64,000 nucleotides of DNA, taken from positions 186,001 to 250,000 of the forward strand of contig JAHBTA010000002.1 in the NCBI GenBank assembly GCA_019638805.1. The letters are read 5' to 3'. This document shows, in pieces, positions 43,773-52,693 of this stretch. How positions within the stretch are numbered: position 1 is the first letter of the stretch; every line of letters begins with the position of its first letter. The notes below the pieces were generated by a model that did not search any database, was not told the origin of the DNA, and saw only the letters and a list, made by a program, of their open reading frames with translations. The position numbers and the translations under genes are program-made. This DNA is from Microbacteriaceae bacterium. Lineage in GTDB: Bacteria; Actinomycetota; Actinomycetes; Actinomycetales; Microbacteriaceae.

Positions 43773-45110
43773 TCATGGCGTCGCCCCCGGCTGCCCCACC
43801 ACGGTCGGCTCGGTCGGGGAGTGCTCGATCCCGTCGATGCGGCGCGGCTCGGTGAGCGTGAGGGTGAGGATCAGGCCGGCCGCCGCCACCACCCCGGCGA
43901 GCACGAACACCCCGGTGTAGCCGATGATCGGCGCGAGCCAGCCGGCCAGGAGCGGGCCGGCGATGAAGAACGGCGCGAGCAGGGTCGAGGTGGTGCCTAG
44001 GTAGACGCTCGTCGAGCGGGTCGGCGCGTACTCCATCGACATGTTCGGGTCGGCGATGATCGTCACCGCGTTGGCGCCGCCCAGCGCGACGAACACCAGG
44101 ACGTAGACGGGCAGGCCCTCCGCGAGGATGGCGCCCGTCATGCCGGCCACCAGGAGCACCCCGCCGGTCACCACGACGGTCTTCCAGCCGCGCGCGGCAC
44201 CGAGCAGACTCAGCACGAAGCCCAGGATCGCCTGCGAGAGGATGAAGACCGCGGCGAGCAGTGCCGCATCCGAGGGCCGGAGGGGACCCTCGATGCCGTC
44301 CACGACGACGAAGCCCATCGCCATCGTCGCCAGGGCCAGGAGCGCGCGGGCGAGGAGGAACCGGCGGTAGGGCCGGTCCCGGCGCAGGATCCCGGGGATC
44401 TGCACGAGCGTCTCGCGCAGCGGATGCCGCGGCTCGGTCAGCGGGTAGGGCTCTTCGCGCAGGAACGAGATGAAAACGATCGACAGGAACGACAGCCCGA
44501 AGCAGATCCAGAAGCACAACTGGTTTCCGAGCGGGAAGGGCAACTCGCGGATGAGACGCTCGGCCACCAGCGCCGCCGTGAACCCCAGCGCCCCGCCCAG
44601 CAATTGCGAGACCGCGTAGTACCACCCGCGGCCCTTCGTGAAGGCCTTGGCGATGAAGTCGCCGTACACCGGCCCGATGAGGCCGGTCGTGACCGCATAC
44701 CCGCAGAACGCCACGAAGAACAGCGCCAGCACGACCCCGTCGGGGATGGTTCCGATGGTCTGCGCGACGATCGCGATGGCCAGGATGCCCACGCGTTCCG
44801 CGATGACGATCGCGAGCATGGCGGGCTTGCGGCGCGGACGGCCCTGCACGAGGTGCGCTCCGATGAGCTGCGGCAGGTAGTGCCCGACCGCGTAGATCGC
44901 ACCGAGCAGTCCGACCAGGATCGCGCTGTCGCTGAGCCCGCCCACGAACGCGGGCAGGATCGTGGTCTCGGACAGCAGCGAGATCGCGAACGCAAAGGTC
45001 GCGCCGTCCAGGATGAGGAGCGCGAGATTGCGCCGCTGGTAGCCGTCCATGGTGCGCACGTAGTCGGGCGCCACCGCGGCCAGTCGCGCGACATCGGCTC
45101 CTACGGCCAC
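43773..45110 (-). CDS. MFS permease in the nucleoside cluster
   Basis: About 445 residues with 12 membrane segments, in two halves joined by a cytoplasmic loop (L-R-E-E-P-Y-P-L-T-E-P-R-H-P-L-R-E-T). Context between a nucleoside phosphorylase and a nucleoside hydrolase points to nucleoside or base transport. No substrate motif is visible. The start is uncertain: GTG 45110 overlaps the previous stop, GTG 45074 or ATG 45050 would be shorter and also plausible. Confidence 0.75.
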   Translation of the reverse strand: MAVGADVARLAAVAPDYVRTMDGYQRRNLALLILDGATFAFAISLLSETTILPAFVGGLSDSAILVGLLGAIYAVGHYLPQLIGAHLVQGRPRRKPAMLAIVIAERVGILAIAIVAQTIGTIPDGVVLALFFVAFCGYAVTTGLIGPVYGDFIAKAFTKGRGWYYAVSQLLGGALGFTAALVAERLIRELPFPLGNQLCFWICFGLSFLSIVFISFLREEPYPLTEPRHPLRETLVQIPGILRRDRPYRRFLLARALLALATMAMGFVVVDGIEGPLRPSDAALLAAVFILSQAILGFVLSLLGAARGWKTVVVTGGVLLVAGMTGAILAEGLPVYVLVFVALGGANAVTIIADPNMSMEYAPTRSTSVYLGTTSTLLAPFFIAGPLLAGWLAPIIGYTGVFVLAGVVAAAGLILTLTLTEPRRIDGIEHSPTEPTVVGQPGATP

Positions 45111-45862
45111 ACGGCACCGGCCCTGTCGTCGCGGATCAGGTTGCGCAGCGCCTGCACGGCCGTGCCCAGGAGCCTGGCCATGTCTGGGTCGGTGTCCTCC
45201 GTGCCGTCCATCCACATGCGCATGACGCCGCCCGCGCGCACCCGGTGGATGCTCGAGATCACGAAGATCGCGGCCGCCTCCATCTCCGAGGAGATCGCGC
45301 CACCCGCCACGAAGGACTCCCACCTGCGGTGCAGCTGCGCCGCCATGGGCATGCGGTCGGGCTCGACCTCCCCGTAGAACGAGTCCTTCGACTGCGAGAC
45401 CCCCAGCCGGTAGGGGTGGCCGAGCTCGCGCGCGGCGTCCGCGAGGGCGAAGACCACCTGCGAGTCGGCGACGGCGGGGAACTCCATGGGCAGGTAGTGC
45501 GAGGTCGTGCCCTCGTCGCGGATCGCCGCCGTGATGACCGCGAGCTCTCCCGAGAACGAGTCGGGCTGCATGGCGCCCGAGGTGCCCACCCGGATGAAGG
45601 TGTCGGCGCCGATCTTGATGAGCTCCTCGACCGCGATCGAGGCGGAGGGGCAGCCGATGCCGGTCGAGACCACGCTGACCTTCTCGCCATCGAGGGTTCC
45701 GGTCCAGGTCTCGTACTCGCGGTTGCTCGCCACGAGCTGTGCGTCGTCGAAGAGCGCCGCGATGGGCTTGCACCGGCCCGGGTCGCCGGGCAGCAGGACG
45801 TACCTGCCCACATCCCCCGGTCGCAGCTGGATGTGGTGCTGGGGCTCCTCGGACGCGCTCAC
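45101..45862 (-). CDS. udp: Uridine phosphorylase-like nucleoside phosphorylase (second copy)
   Basis: 253 residues of NP-I fold: L-P-G-D-P-G-R (phosphate site), R-V-G-T-S-G-A-M-Q (phosphate and base region), and E-M-E-A-A-A (ribose binding). It splits a pyrimidine nucleoside with phosphate. GTG 45862 overlaps the preceding stop (GTGA). It is about half identical to the previous gene by eye, a tandem duplicate with probably different base preference. Confidence 0.8.
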   Translation of the reverse strand: MSASEEPQHHIQLRPGDVGRYVLLPGDPGRCKPIAALFDDAQLVASNREYETWTGTLDGEKVSVVSTGIGCPSASIAVEELIKIGADTFIRVGTSGAMQPDSFSGELAVITAAIRDEGTTSHYLPMEFPAVADSQVVFALADAARELGHPYRLGVSQSKDSFYGEVEPDRMPMAAQLHRRWESFVAGGAISSEMEAAAIFVISSIHRVRAGGVMRMWMDGTEDTDPDMARLLGTAVQALRNLIRDDRAGAVWP

Positions 45863-46632
45863 GCCGCGGCCGCCTTGTCCTGGGCGATCATCTCGCGCAT
45901 GCCGGCGATCGCCGCGGCGAGCAGGTCGTCCAGGGGCAGCTGCTCGAGCTCGGCATCGGTCATGGGCGCCTGATCCCAGTGCCCGAAGATCTTCATGATG
46001 CCGCTCGCGCGAACGCGCAGGGTCGCGGCCACGATGTACAGCGCCGCGGCCTCCATCTCCGAGCAGATCGCGCCCCCGGCCATCCACGCGTGCCAGCGTT
46101 CCTCGAGCCGGTGGGCCACCGGCATCCGGCCCGGCTCGTGCTGGCCGTAGAACGAATCCTTGGACTGCGAGATCCCCACGTGCACGGTCTTGCCCGTCGA
46201 GCGCGCGCCGATCGTGAGGGCGCGGGTCAGCACCGGGTCGGCGACGGCCGGGAACTCCATGGGCAGGTAGTGCGAGCTCGTGCCCTCGTCGCGGATCGCG
46301 GCGTTGATGACGCCCAGGTCGCCCACCTGGATGTCCGGCTGCATGGCGCCCGAGGTCCCGACCCGGATGAACGTGTCGGCGCCCACCTTGACCAGCTCCT
46401 CCATGGCGATGGCCGCCGAGGGGCAGCCGATCCCCGTCGAGGTGACCGAGACCTTCTCTCCGTCGAGGTAGCCCGTCCAGGTCTCGTACTCCCGGTTCTT
46501 CGCGACCAGCTTCGCGTCGTCGAAGAGCGCCGCGATGAGCGAGGACCGCCCCGGATCCCCGGGCAGGAAGACGTAGCGTCCGACCTCCCCCGGCGCGATG
46601 TCGATGTGGTGCTGTCGTTCGGTGACGTTCAT
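45859..46632 (-). CDS. udp: Uridine phosphorylase-like nucleoside phosphorylase (first copy)
   Basis: 257 residues with the same NP-I motifs (L-P-G-D-P-G-R, R-V-G-T-S-G-A-M-Q, E-M-E-A-A-A). Distinct from the second copy in the stretch after H-W (A-P-M-T-D-A-E-L-E-Q-L-P) and in the mid region. It follows the ECF T-component gene by 12 nt and overlaps the next gene. Uridine phosphorylase activity is inferred; thymidine or other nucleosides cannot be excluded. Confidence 0.8.
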   Translation of the reverse strand: MNVTERQHHIDIAPGEVGRYVFLPGDPGRSSLIAALFDDAKLVAKNREYETWTGYLDGEKVSVTSTGIGCPSAAIAMEELVKVGADTFIRVGTSGAMQPDIQVGDLGVINAAIRDEGTSSHYLPMEFPAVADPVLTRALTIGARSTGKTVHVGISQSKDSFYGQHEPGRMPVAHRLEERWHAWMAGGAICSEMEAAALYIVAATLRVRASGIMKIFGHWDQAPMTDAELEQLPLDDLLAAAIAGMREMIAQDKAAAA

Positions 46633-46644
46633 GGGTGTCCTCGG

Positions 46645-47541
46645 TTACTTGCGGGTGAAGCCGTAGATGATGGTGAAGGCGATGAAGCCGAAGAAGGTCA
46701 GAGCCGCGATCGCGAAGAGCGTCGTGACGAACGCGCCGCTGAACACGATCTCGCCCGACAGGCTCCAGGTCCCCCGGATGATCGAGTAGACCGAGAGCCC
46801 CACGATGAGCACGGCTCCGAGCCCGCCGATGATCCAGTCGCGCACGCGGACCCGCACCTGGCGGTACGAGGTCTTGTGGCCGTCGGAGCCGAAGCCCCGC
46901 GACTCGAGCGAGATCGACAACTGCTGGACGCGCTCGATCGCCCCGACGAAGACGGGAACGAAGCTGGGGAGAACCGCCGAGAAACCCGTGCCCTTCATGC
47001 CGCGCGACTTCTGCGCGCTCATGATGACCCCGAACTCGCGCTGGAAGACCGGAATCAGCTGCAGCGTCATGGCGAGCATGAAGTTGAGCGTGTACGGCAT
47101 CTTGAGCTTGGCCAGACTCGTGAACAGGTCGCTCGGGTGCGTCGTCATGACCATGACGAGCGCGATGATGAGCGACGCGACCACACGGCCGAGCAGCACG
47201 AACCCGTAGTAGAGCCCGTCCCCGTAGAGCGAGAGCGGTCCGATGCTGCCCGCGAGCGTCCACGGCCGCTCGACCGCGGGCGCGATGATCTGCAGCGCCA
47301 GGAGCGACGAGCCGATCGGGACGAGGATGATCATCGCCTTGAGCAGGGGCTTGAGCACGCCCGCGACGATCCCCAGCAGGAAGGCGAAGACCGCCATAGA
47401 CGCCAGGATGAAGATGTTCTGGGTCGAGAAGGCCAGCACGATGTAGCCCACCACCCAGACCAGCTTGGCGATCGGGTTGATCCGGTGGATGACCGAGTCG
47501 CCCGGGATCATGGCGATCGGCAGCGCGGTGGTCATGGTCAT
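46645..47541 (-). CDS. ecfT: ECF transporter transmembrane (T) component
   Basis: 298 residues with about five or six membrane segments. Two coupling motifs bind the ATPases: A-Q-K-S-R-G-M-K and L-E-S-R-G-F-G, the Ala/Glu-Ser-Arg-Gly pattern typical of EcfT. It forms the energy-coupling module with the two ATPases upstream and a substrate-binding S component. In this place the cargo is probably a nucleoside. Confidence 0.9.
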   Translation of the reverse strand: MTMTTALPIAMIPGDSVIHRINPIAKLVWVVGYIVLAFSTQNIFILASMAVFAFLLGIVAGVLKPLLKAMIILVPIGSSLLALQIIAPAVERPWTLAGSIGPLSLYGDGLYYGFVLLGRVVASLIIALVMVMTTHPSDLFTSLAKLKMPYTLNFMLAMTLQLIPVFQREFGVIMSAQKSRGMKGTGFSAVLPSFVPVFVGAIERVQQLSISLESRGFGSDGHKTSYRQVRVRVRDWIIGGLGAVLIVGLSVYSIIRGTWSLSGEIVFSGAFVTTLFAIAALTFFGFIAFTIIYGFTRK

Positions 47542-47543
47542 GG

Positions 47544-48428
47544 TCAGGCCCCCTTCCGGGTCGAGGCGGAACGCCGTGCGGGACGCGAGCCGCCCGCTCG
47601 GGTGGCGATGTCATCCGCCAGCTCATGCGGCGTAAGCGCGACGGGACCGCCCAGCGGGACGACCGTCTCGAGTGCGATCTCGGTGATCTGCGGAGCCTGC
47701 AGATTGGTCTGCAGCATGAGGGACTCGTCCGCGAAGACCTCGCGCGGGCTGGCGTCCGCGATGATGCGCGTGTTGCGCATGACGACGACGCGCTCGACCA
47801 CGTCCGCCAGCAGCGGCATGTCGTGCGAGACGCACACGACGGTCGTGCCCTCCTCGCGCAGCCGGCGCATGAGGTCGTTGATGATGTGCGTGGTCTGGTG
47901 GTCCTGACCGGTCGACGGCTCGTCGAGCACCAGGATCGGCGGCCGCATGGTGACGATCGAGGCGATGCCCACGAGCTTGCGGATCGGGAAGCTCACCCGG
48001 TACGGGTGCTCCTCGACGTAGTCCTGCAGGCCGAAGAACTCGACCGCGTTCGCGACCCGCTCCTCGATCTCCTCCTCGGGGACGCCAATGTTGCGGGGTC
48101 CGAACTGCAACTCGTCCGCGACCGTGCGGGCGAAGAGCTGGTGGTTCGGGTTCTGGAATACGTAGCCCACGTGCGGCGCCATCTCCTGGACGCTGCGACC
48201 CGCGGTCTCGATGCCGTCGACCACGACGCGCCCCGCCGTGGGCTTGAGCAGCCCGTTGAAGAGCTTCGTCAGGGTGGTCTTCCCCGAGCCGTTCTGGCCG
48301 ATGATGCCGACGATCTCGCCGTGGTCGATCGTGAGGTCGACACCGTCGAGCGCGACGACGTTGCCCGTCGGGTAGACGAACCGGGCGCCCTCCACCCGGA
48401 TGGCGGGTCCTGTGGTGTCCTCAGCCAC
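47544..48428 (-). CDS. ecfA2: ECF transporter ATPase, degenerate signature
   Basis: 294 residues. Walker A G-Q-N-G-S-G-K-T (44-51), Q-loop Gln92 (Y-V-F-Q-N-P-N), Walker B L-V-L-D-E-P and H-loop His202 are canonical. The signature, normally L-S-G-G-Q, reads V-S-F-P-I (145-149), and the D-loop reads S-T-G-Q-D. In a heterodimer this subunit should give a normal ATP site with the partner's signature, and a degenerate second site. The GC content and codon use match its neighbours, so this is not a sequencing defect on the face of it. Confidence 0.88.
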   Translation of the reverse strand: MAEDTTGPAIRVEGARFVYPTGNVVALDGVDLTIDHGEIVGIIGQNGSGKTTLTKLFNGLLKPTAGRVVVDGIETAGRSVQEMAPHVGYVFQNPNHQLFARTVADELQFGPRNIGVPEEEIEERVANAVEFFGLQDYVEEHPYRVSFPIRKLVGIASIVTMRPPILVLDEPSTGQDHQTTHIINDLMRRLREEGTTVVCVSHDMPLLADVVERVVVMRNTRIIADASPREVFADESLMLQTNLQAPQITEIALETVVPLGGPVALTPHELADDIATRAGGSRPARRSASTRKGA

Positions 48429-49284
48429 GAGCGGCTCCGATCATCGTGCGCACCTGCTCGACCGCGGGCGCGGTGGTCGTCGGGGTGGGGCCGGTCCACA
48501 GACCGCGAGCGCGCAGGTCGTCGGCGAGCACCGCCGCCTCGGGTGCGCGCAGACCGAGTGCACCCAGCTCCTTCACGCGGGACAGGATCTCCTCGGGCGC
48601 GCCGTTCATGACGATGCGCCCGTGATCGATCACGATGACCCGGTCGGCGAACTTGGCCATGACCTCGACCTCGTGCTCGATGACCACGACCGTCATGCCC
48701 GCCTCCTTGTTGAGCTTGCCCGCGATGCTGAAGACCTCCTGCTTCCCGATCGGGTCGAGGTTGGATGTCGGCTCGTCCATGATGAGAATCTGCGGCTTCA
48801 TGGCCAGCACGGCCGCGATCGCGAGCCTTTGCTGCTGACCGCCGGAGAGCCCGAGCGGCGAACGCTCCTCGAAGCCCTTGAGGCCGACGAGTTCGAGGGT
48901 CTCGGGGATGATGCGCACCATGTCCTCGTACGCGATGCCCGCGTTCTCCAGGCCCAGCGCGACTTCCTCGGCGGCGGACAGCTGCGACATCTGGAACTCG
49001 GGGTTGTCGAAGACCATCCCGACGATCTTGGCCATCTCGCGCACCGGGTACTCCCCGACGTCGAGACCGCCGACCGTGACGGAACCCTCCAGGGTCCCGC
49101 CGAGCATGGTGGGGACGACGCCGTTGACGCACAGGCCGAGCGTGGTCTTTCCGGCGCCGTTGAGGCCGAGGATCGCGACGTACTCGCCCGGCATGATCTC
49201 CAGGTCGATGTCGCGAAGTGCGGGCTCCTCGGTGCCCGGGTAGTGATAGGTGACGTTGTCGAAACGGATGATGGGGTCAGTCAT
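48421..49284 (-). CDS. ecfA1: ECF transporter ATPase, Q-loop substitution
   Basis: 287 residues. Walker A G-L-N-G-A-G-K-T (40-47), L-S-G-G-Q-Q-Q-R (146-153), Walker B L-I-M-D-E-P-T-S and His204 are canonical. The Q-loop Gln is replaced by Asp93 (M-V-F-D-N-P-E-F-Q). With the partner's degenerate signature this makes the composite site formed by its own Walker A probably weak. GGAGGAG precedes ATG 49284. It overlaps the next ATPase gene by 8 nt. Confidence 0.88.
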   Translation of the reverse strand: MTDPIIRFDNVTYHYPGTEEPALRDIDLEIMPGEYVAILGLNGAGKTTLGLCVNGVVPTMLGGTLEGSVTVGGLDVGEYPVREMAKIVGMVFDNPEFQMSQLSAAEEVALGLENAGIAYEDMVRIIPETLELVGLKGFEERSPLGLSGGQQQRLAIAAVLAMKPQILIMDEPTSNLDPIGKQEVFSIAGKLNKEAGMTVVVIEHEVEVMAKFADRVIVIDHGRIVMNGAPEEILSRVKELGALGLRAPEAAVLADDLRARGLWTGPTPTTTAPAVEQVRTMIGAARG

Positions 49285-49299
49285 GGGTCTCCTCCGGGT

Positions 49300-49331
49300 G
49301 AGGGGCGGCCGTGGTCGATCGGCCGCCCCTC
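49300..49331 (-). terminator. 12-bp GC hairpin between the S component and the ATPase genes
   Basis: gaggggcggccg (49300-49311) and its exact reverse complement (49320-49331) with an 8-nt loop lie between the S-component stop (49350) and the next ribosome-binding site. Inside an operon it may act as partial terminator or protect the 3' end of the S-component mRNA. Confidence 0.55.
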
Positions 49332-49349
49332 CGCTCGGGTGTCGGTCGG

Positions 49350-50066
49350 TCAGGAACCGGAGCCGGCGGTGATCGCGAGGAAGACCACGACGATCAGGAC
49401 GCCGATGACGATGCCGGCAACGGCAAGGAGGATGCCCTTGAGGGGCGTCGCCTTGACGATGTCGATATCGGCGGTGAGCGACTTCGGCAGGGCTTCGATG
49501 ATCGCCAGCGCCACGAAGCCGCCGATGATCTTGTCCGCCAACGAGGTCAGGATGTTCGAGGAGAACACCGATCCCACCAGGTTCTGGCCGACTGCCAGGA
49601 AGGTGCCCGTCAGTGCGTCCGCACCGTTGCCGGTCGCGCCGCCGAAGACCAGGACGATGATCGGGGCGGCCACGATGGTGCAGGCGACGGCGACGATCAC
49701 GTTGAGCAGGAAGAACTTCGGGATGGTGCGGCCGAGGCCCCAAGAACGAACGCCGTAGCCCCACAGCAGGGCGCCGACGACGTTGACGATCGCGAACGGC
49801 AGGCTGACCGGGCCGCTGATGAGCGCGGAACCCGTGTTGGTCAGGACGCCGACCAGCGCGCCCCACCACGGTCCGAGGACGATGGCGGAGATCGCGGTGC
49901 CGATCATGTCGAGGTAGACGGGCAGGCGCAGCGCCGACGCGATGTAGCCGCCGACGATGTTGAGGGCGACGCAGACCGGGACGAGGGTCACGATCAGCGT
50001 CGTCGGCAGCTTCGCCCGAGCGGTCTTGCTCTTCTTGGGCGTCGCTGCAGCGGGGGCAGTGCTCAT
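49350..50066 (-). CDS. ECF transporter substrate-binding (S) component
   Basis: 238 residues with about six membrane segments, a basic N-terminal tail (P-K-K-S-K-T-A-R-A-K), and the S-component features N-I-V-G-G-Y-I-A and L-G-P-W-W-G-A-L-V-G-V-L-T-N. Its position in a nucleoside-catabolism cluster suggests that it binds a nucleoside; no substrate-specific motif can be named. AAAGG precedes ATG 50066. A 190-bp leader separates it from the upstream nucleoside hydrolase gene. Confidence 0.85.
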   Translation of the reverse strand: MSTAPAAATPKKSKTARAKLPTTLIVTLVPVCVALNIVGGYIASALRLPVYLDMIGTAISAIVLGPWWGALVGVLTNTGSALISGPVSLPFAIVNVVGALLWGYGVRSWGLGRTIPKFFLLNVIVAVACTIVAAPIIVLVFGGATGNGADALTGTFLAVGQNLVGSVFSSNILTSLADKIIGGFVALAIIEALPKSLTADIDIVKATPLKGILLAVAGIVIGVLIVVVFLAITAGSGS

Positions 50067-50256
50067 GATGTTGCCTTTCGGATGGAGTGGAACGGACGAT
50101 CGCCGGCGGCTCTGCCGGGGACCGGGCGAGGGAGCGGGGATGGGTTTCCCGCTACCGTCTGCGCTCTCGTGGAGCGTTCCGTCCTGCCGCGGACGGACGT
50201 GGTGGGCGTCCCGGCGGGTGCGTTTCCCGTCAGGTTCGCGGAGGTGAGCAGCCGGT
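50067..50256 (-). other. Leader region ahead of the ECF S-component gene
   Basis: 190 bp without an ORF, the only sizeable gap in the cluster apart from the operator regions. It holds several GC-rich inverted repeats of 4-6 bp but none that I recognise as a known riboswitch: no thiamine, cobalamin, purine or preQ1 consensus is visible. It could hold an internal promoter or a leader regulating the transporter. Confidence 0.35.
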
Positions 50257-51210
50257 TCAAGAGCGGAACGCATCTGTGAGGAATCGGCTGAAGATCTGCG
50301 CATCTGCGCGCAATGCCACTCGTGCGTTGGTCGGCTCGTCGCGCCATGGACGCGTGTCGAGCACCATTTCGCCGAGCGTGCGCTCCCCCGCGGTCTCGAC
50401 GTGCACGGTGCCGTCGACGACCTCGGTGAGCACCTCGGGGTGCACGAGCGCGGCGATGCACAGCGCGTCGTGCACGGGCGCGGTGGCCCGCACCGCGGCC
50501 GGATCGTCGGGGTAGTGCTGGATGCGGTGGCGGATGAGCGCCGCCGATCCGGTCGCCGCCGGGGTCCCGACCGCGTCGAAGGCATCGCAGTCCTCGAGGC
50601 CGAGCTGGGCGCTGTGGGTCGCATCCAGGGGAAGGATCAGTACGTCCCGGATGCCGGCGCTCAGGACCGCCTCCGCGGCCTCCGGATCGACCCAGAAGTT
50701 GAACTCGGCGACCGCTGTCACGTTGCCCCAGCCGCGCGCTCCCCCCATGATCACGAGCCGCGGGATGCGCCCGGCCAGTCGCGGCTCGGCCCCGAGCGCG
50801 AGAGCGAGGTTGGTCAGAGGCCCGGTCGCGACCAGAACGATGTCGTCGCCGCCGTCCGCCATGAAGCTGTCGATGAGGAAGCGCACCGCGGATTCGGGTC
50901 GGGCGGGCGTCGTCGAGGGCGCGAAGTCGAGCTCGTTGACCTGGAACTGCGGGTCGTCGCCGTTGAGGATGTGCCGAGGGATGGGCATGTCCGGGCGCAC
51001 GATGGGCCGGTCGGCTCCGGCGAACGCCGGCACGTCCGACCCGATGTGGTCCAGCACGCGCAGCGTGTTCTCGATGGTGTACTTCAGGGCGACGTTGCCG
51101 TTGACGGCGGTCACTCCCAGCAGCTCGAGCTCGGGGTGGCAAGCCGCGGCGAAGATCGCCACGGCGTCGTCGGTTCCCGTGTCCACATCGAGGATCAGCC
51201 GGGTGGTCAT
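50257..51210 (-). CDS. Nucleoside hydrolase
   Basis: 317 residues with D-V-D-T-G-T-D-D (calcium site), I-M-G-G-A-R-G, E-F-N-F-W-V-D-P-E-A and the ribose-contact C-terminal block A-P-V-H-D-A. Purine or pyrimidine preference not visible. AAGGAGAG before ATG 51210 supports the start; it overlaps the GntR gene stop (ATGA). Diverged from the hydrolase at 42817, so probably a different substrate range. Confidence 0.87.
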   Translation of the reverse strand: MTTRLILDVDTGTDDAVAIFAAACHPELELLGVTAVNGNVALKYTIENTLRVLDHIGSDVPAFAGADRPIVRPDMPIPRHILNGDDPQFQVNELDFAPSTTPARPESAVRFLIDSFMADGGDDIVLVATGPLTNLALALGAEPRLAGRIPRLVIMGGARGWGNVTAVAEFNFWVDPEAAEAVLSAGIRDVLILPLDATHSAQLGLEDCDAFDAVGTPAATGSAALIRHRIQHYPDDPAAVRATAPVHDALCIAALVHPEVLTEVVDGTVHVETAGERTLGEMVLDTRPWRDEPTNARVALRADAQIFSRFLTDAFRS

Positions 51211-52004
51211 GCGCTCTCCTTCTCCTCCGCGGATGCCGCGCTCGTCCGCGTCATGCGCGTCACGACACGCAGTTGGCGGCTGTCGATCCACACGTCCGAG
51301 TACTCGATCGCCCTCCCGTCGGCGAGGAAGGTGAGCTGCTCGAGGTACTGCACCGGCATCCCCGGATCGAGTCCGAGGGCGTCGGCGACCTCGCCATGCG
51401 CCACGACCGCGCTGAAGCTGCGCCGCGCGCTGGCGATCGGCAGGCCGTACCTGCCCTCGAGAGCGCCGAAGAGCGTCGTGATGGCGAAGTCGACGGTCTC
51501 GAGGCCCGGCGCCAGGTCCAGTCGGACGTAGTTGTGCAGGAGCGCGATGGGACTCGACCCGGTGCTGCGCACGCGCACCAGACGCAGCGCGAGCGCGCCC
51601 GGCGCGAGTTGCAGTGCCCCGGCGACATCGGCGGGTGGAACGACCGCCTCGGAGGACAGCACGCGCGTGTCGAGGGGGATCCCCTGGCTCGCGAAGTCCT
51701 CGGAGAGCGTGCTGAGCCGCTCGCCTCCCGGATCGGCGGCCGCCGAGGTCACGAAGGTCCCGCGTCCGGGGATCTGCGTCAGCAGGCCCTCGTCGATGAG
51801 GGTTGCGAGCGCCCGCCGCAGCGTGCCACGGCTCACGCCGATCTCCTCGGCGAGCTCGGGTTCGGGGGGCAGGCGGTGATCGCGAGCGAGGTCTCCCGAG
51901 ACGATCCGGGCTCGGAGCGCGTCCGAGATCTGGGCGTGCAGGGCTGCGCCGGCCTCTCGATCGACGCCGCCCAGACCTGGCCCGAACTCGAACATGCGCG
52001 CCAT
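51207..52004 (-). CDS. GntR-family (HutC/UTRA) transcriptional regulator
   Basis: 265 residues: winged helix-turn-helix at 20-90 (R-A-R-I-V-S-G-D-L-A, L-A-E-E-I-G-V-S-R-G-T-L-R-R-A-L, Q-I-P-G-R-G-T-F-V) and a UTRA ligand domain after about 100. It overlaps the DeoC-type gene's stop by one base. HutC-type repressors respond to small metabolites such as sugar phosphates or nucleosides; here it probably controls the same operon. Confidence 0.85.
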   Translation of the reverse strand: MARMFEFGPGLGGVDREAGAALHAQISDALRARIVSGDLARDHRLPPEPELAEEIGVSRGTLRRALATLIDEGLLTQIPGRGTFVTSAAADPGGERLSTLSEDFASQGIPLDTRVLSSEAVVPPADVAGALQLAPGALALRLVRVRSTGSSPIALLHNYVRLDLAPGLETVDFAITTLFGALEGRYGLPIASARRSFSAVVAHGEVADALGLDPGMPVQYLEQLTFLADGRAIEYSDVWIDSRQLRVVTRMTRTSAASAEEKESA

Positions 52005-52693
52005 CAGTAGCTCACCGCCGCCTCAGCGCCCGTCACGAGCTGGATGCCAGCGCTGGTTCCGAGCAGCGTCGCACCCGCGGCGATCAGGGCCACCGCCTGG
52101 TCGTAGGACTTGATGCCGCCGGAGGCCTTGACCGCCGCCCTGCCCGCGGCGCGCTCGACGAGGTAGGAGATGCTGTCCGGGTTGGCGATCTCGACCGCCC
52201 CGCTGCTGGCGTTCTTCAGGTAGGCGGCCCCCGCATCCAGAGCAAGGTCGACCGCCGCGTCCCGCTCGGCCGGGGTCAGCAGAGGCAGCTCGAGCATGAC
52301 CTTGATCGGCACGCCGCACGCGACGACCGCGGCGATGTCCTCGCGGAAGCGGCGGTGGTCCCCGCTGCGCAGCCAGCCCACTTGCACGCCGATGTCGAGT
52401 TGCTGCGCGCCCAGGCGCACGAGCTCCTCCGCCTCGCGAGCCTTGCCCTCGGTGGTCATGGCTCCGCAGATCGGGAAGTCGAGCGCGGAGGCGACCTGCA
52501 CTCCCGTGCCGCGCAGCTCGGAGGCGACCACGTCGACCCATGATCCGGCGACCATCGCGGCGTTGAAGCCGTGCTCGACCGCCTCCCGCGCGTGGGCGAT
52601 CACGCGCTCTCGCGTGGTCCCCGCCTCGATGAGCGTGTGCTGGATGTGGGGCGCCAGCTCGGCAGGGCTCTCGATGCGGATCGGGTCGGTCAT
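52004..52693 (-). CDS. deoC: DeoC-type aldolase (second copy)
   Basis: 229 residues. The Schiff-base lysine block reads A-A-Y-L-K-N-A-S-S-G-A and the second lysine V-K-A-S-G-G-I-K, both as in DeoC/FbaB-type class I aldolases. It is shorter than the copy at 40757 and lacks the N-terminal extension. It probably cleaves deoxyribose-5-phosphate or a related sugar phosphate. ATG 52693 overlaps the ribokinase stop (ATGA). Confidence 0.8.
   Translation of the reverse strand: MTDPIRIESPAELAPHIQHTLIEAGTTRERVIAHAREAVEHGFNAAMVAGSWVDVVASELRGTGVQVASALDFPICGAMTTEGKAREAEELVRLGAQQLDIGVQVGWLRSGDHRRFREDIAAVVACGVPIKVMLELPLLTPAERDAAVDLALDAGAAYLKNASSGAVEIANPDSISYLVERAAGRAAVKASGGIKSYDQAVALIAAGATLLGTSAGIQLVTGAEAAVSY

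Noticed and set aside
50067..50256. Thiamine, cobalamin or purine riboswitch ahead of the ECF S component
   Set aside because: I looked for the conserved consensus elements of these families on the minus strand and found none.
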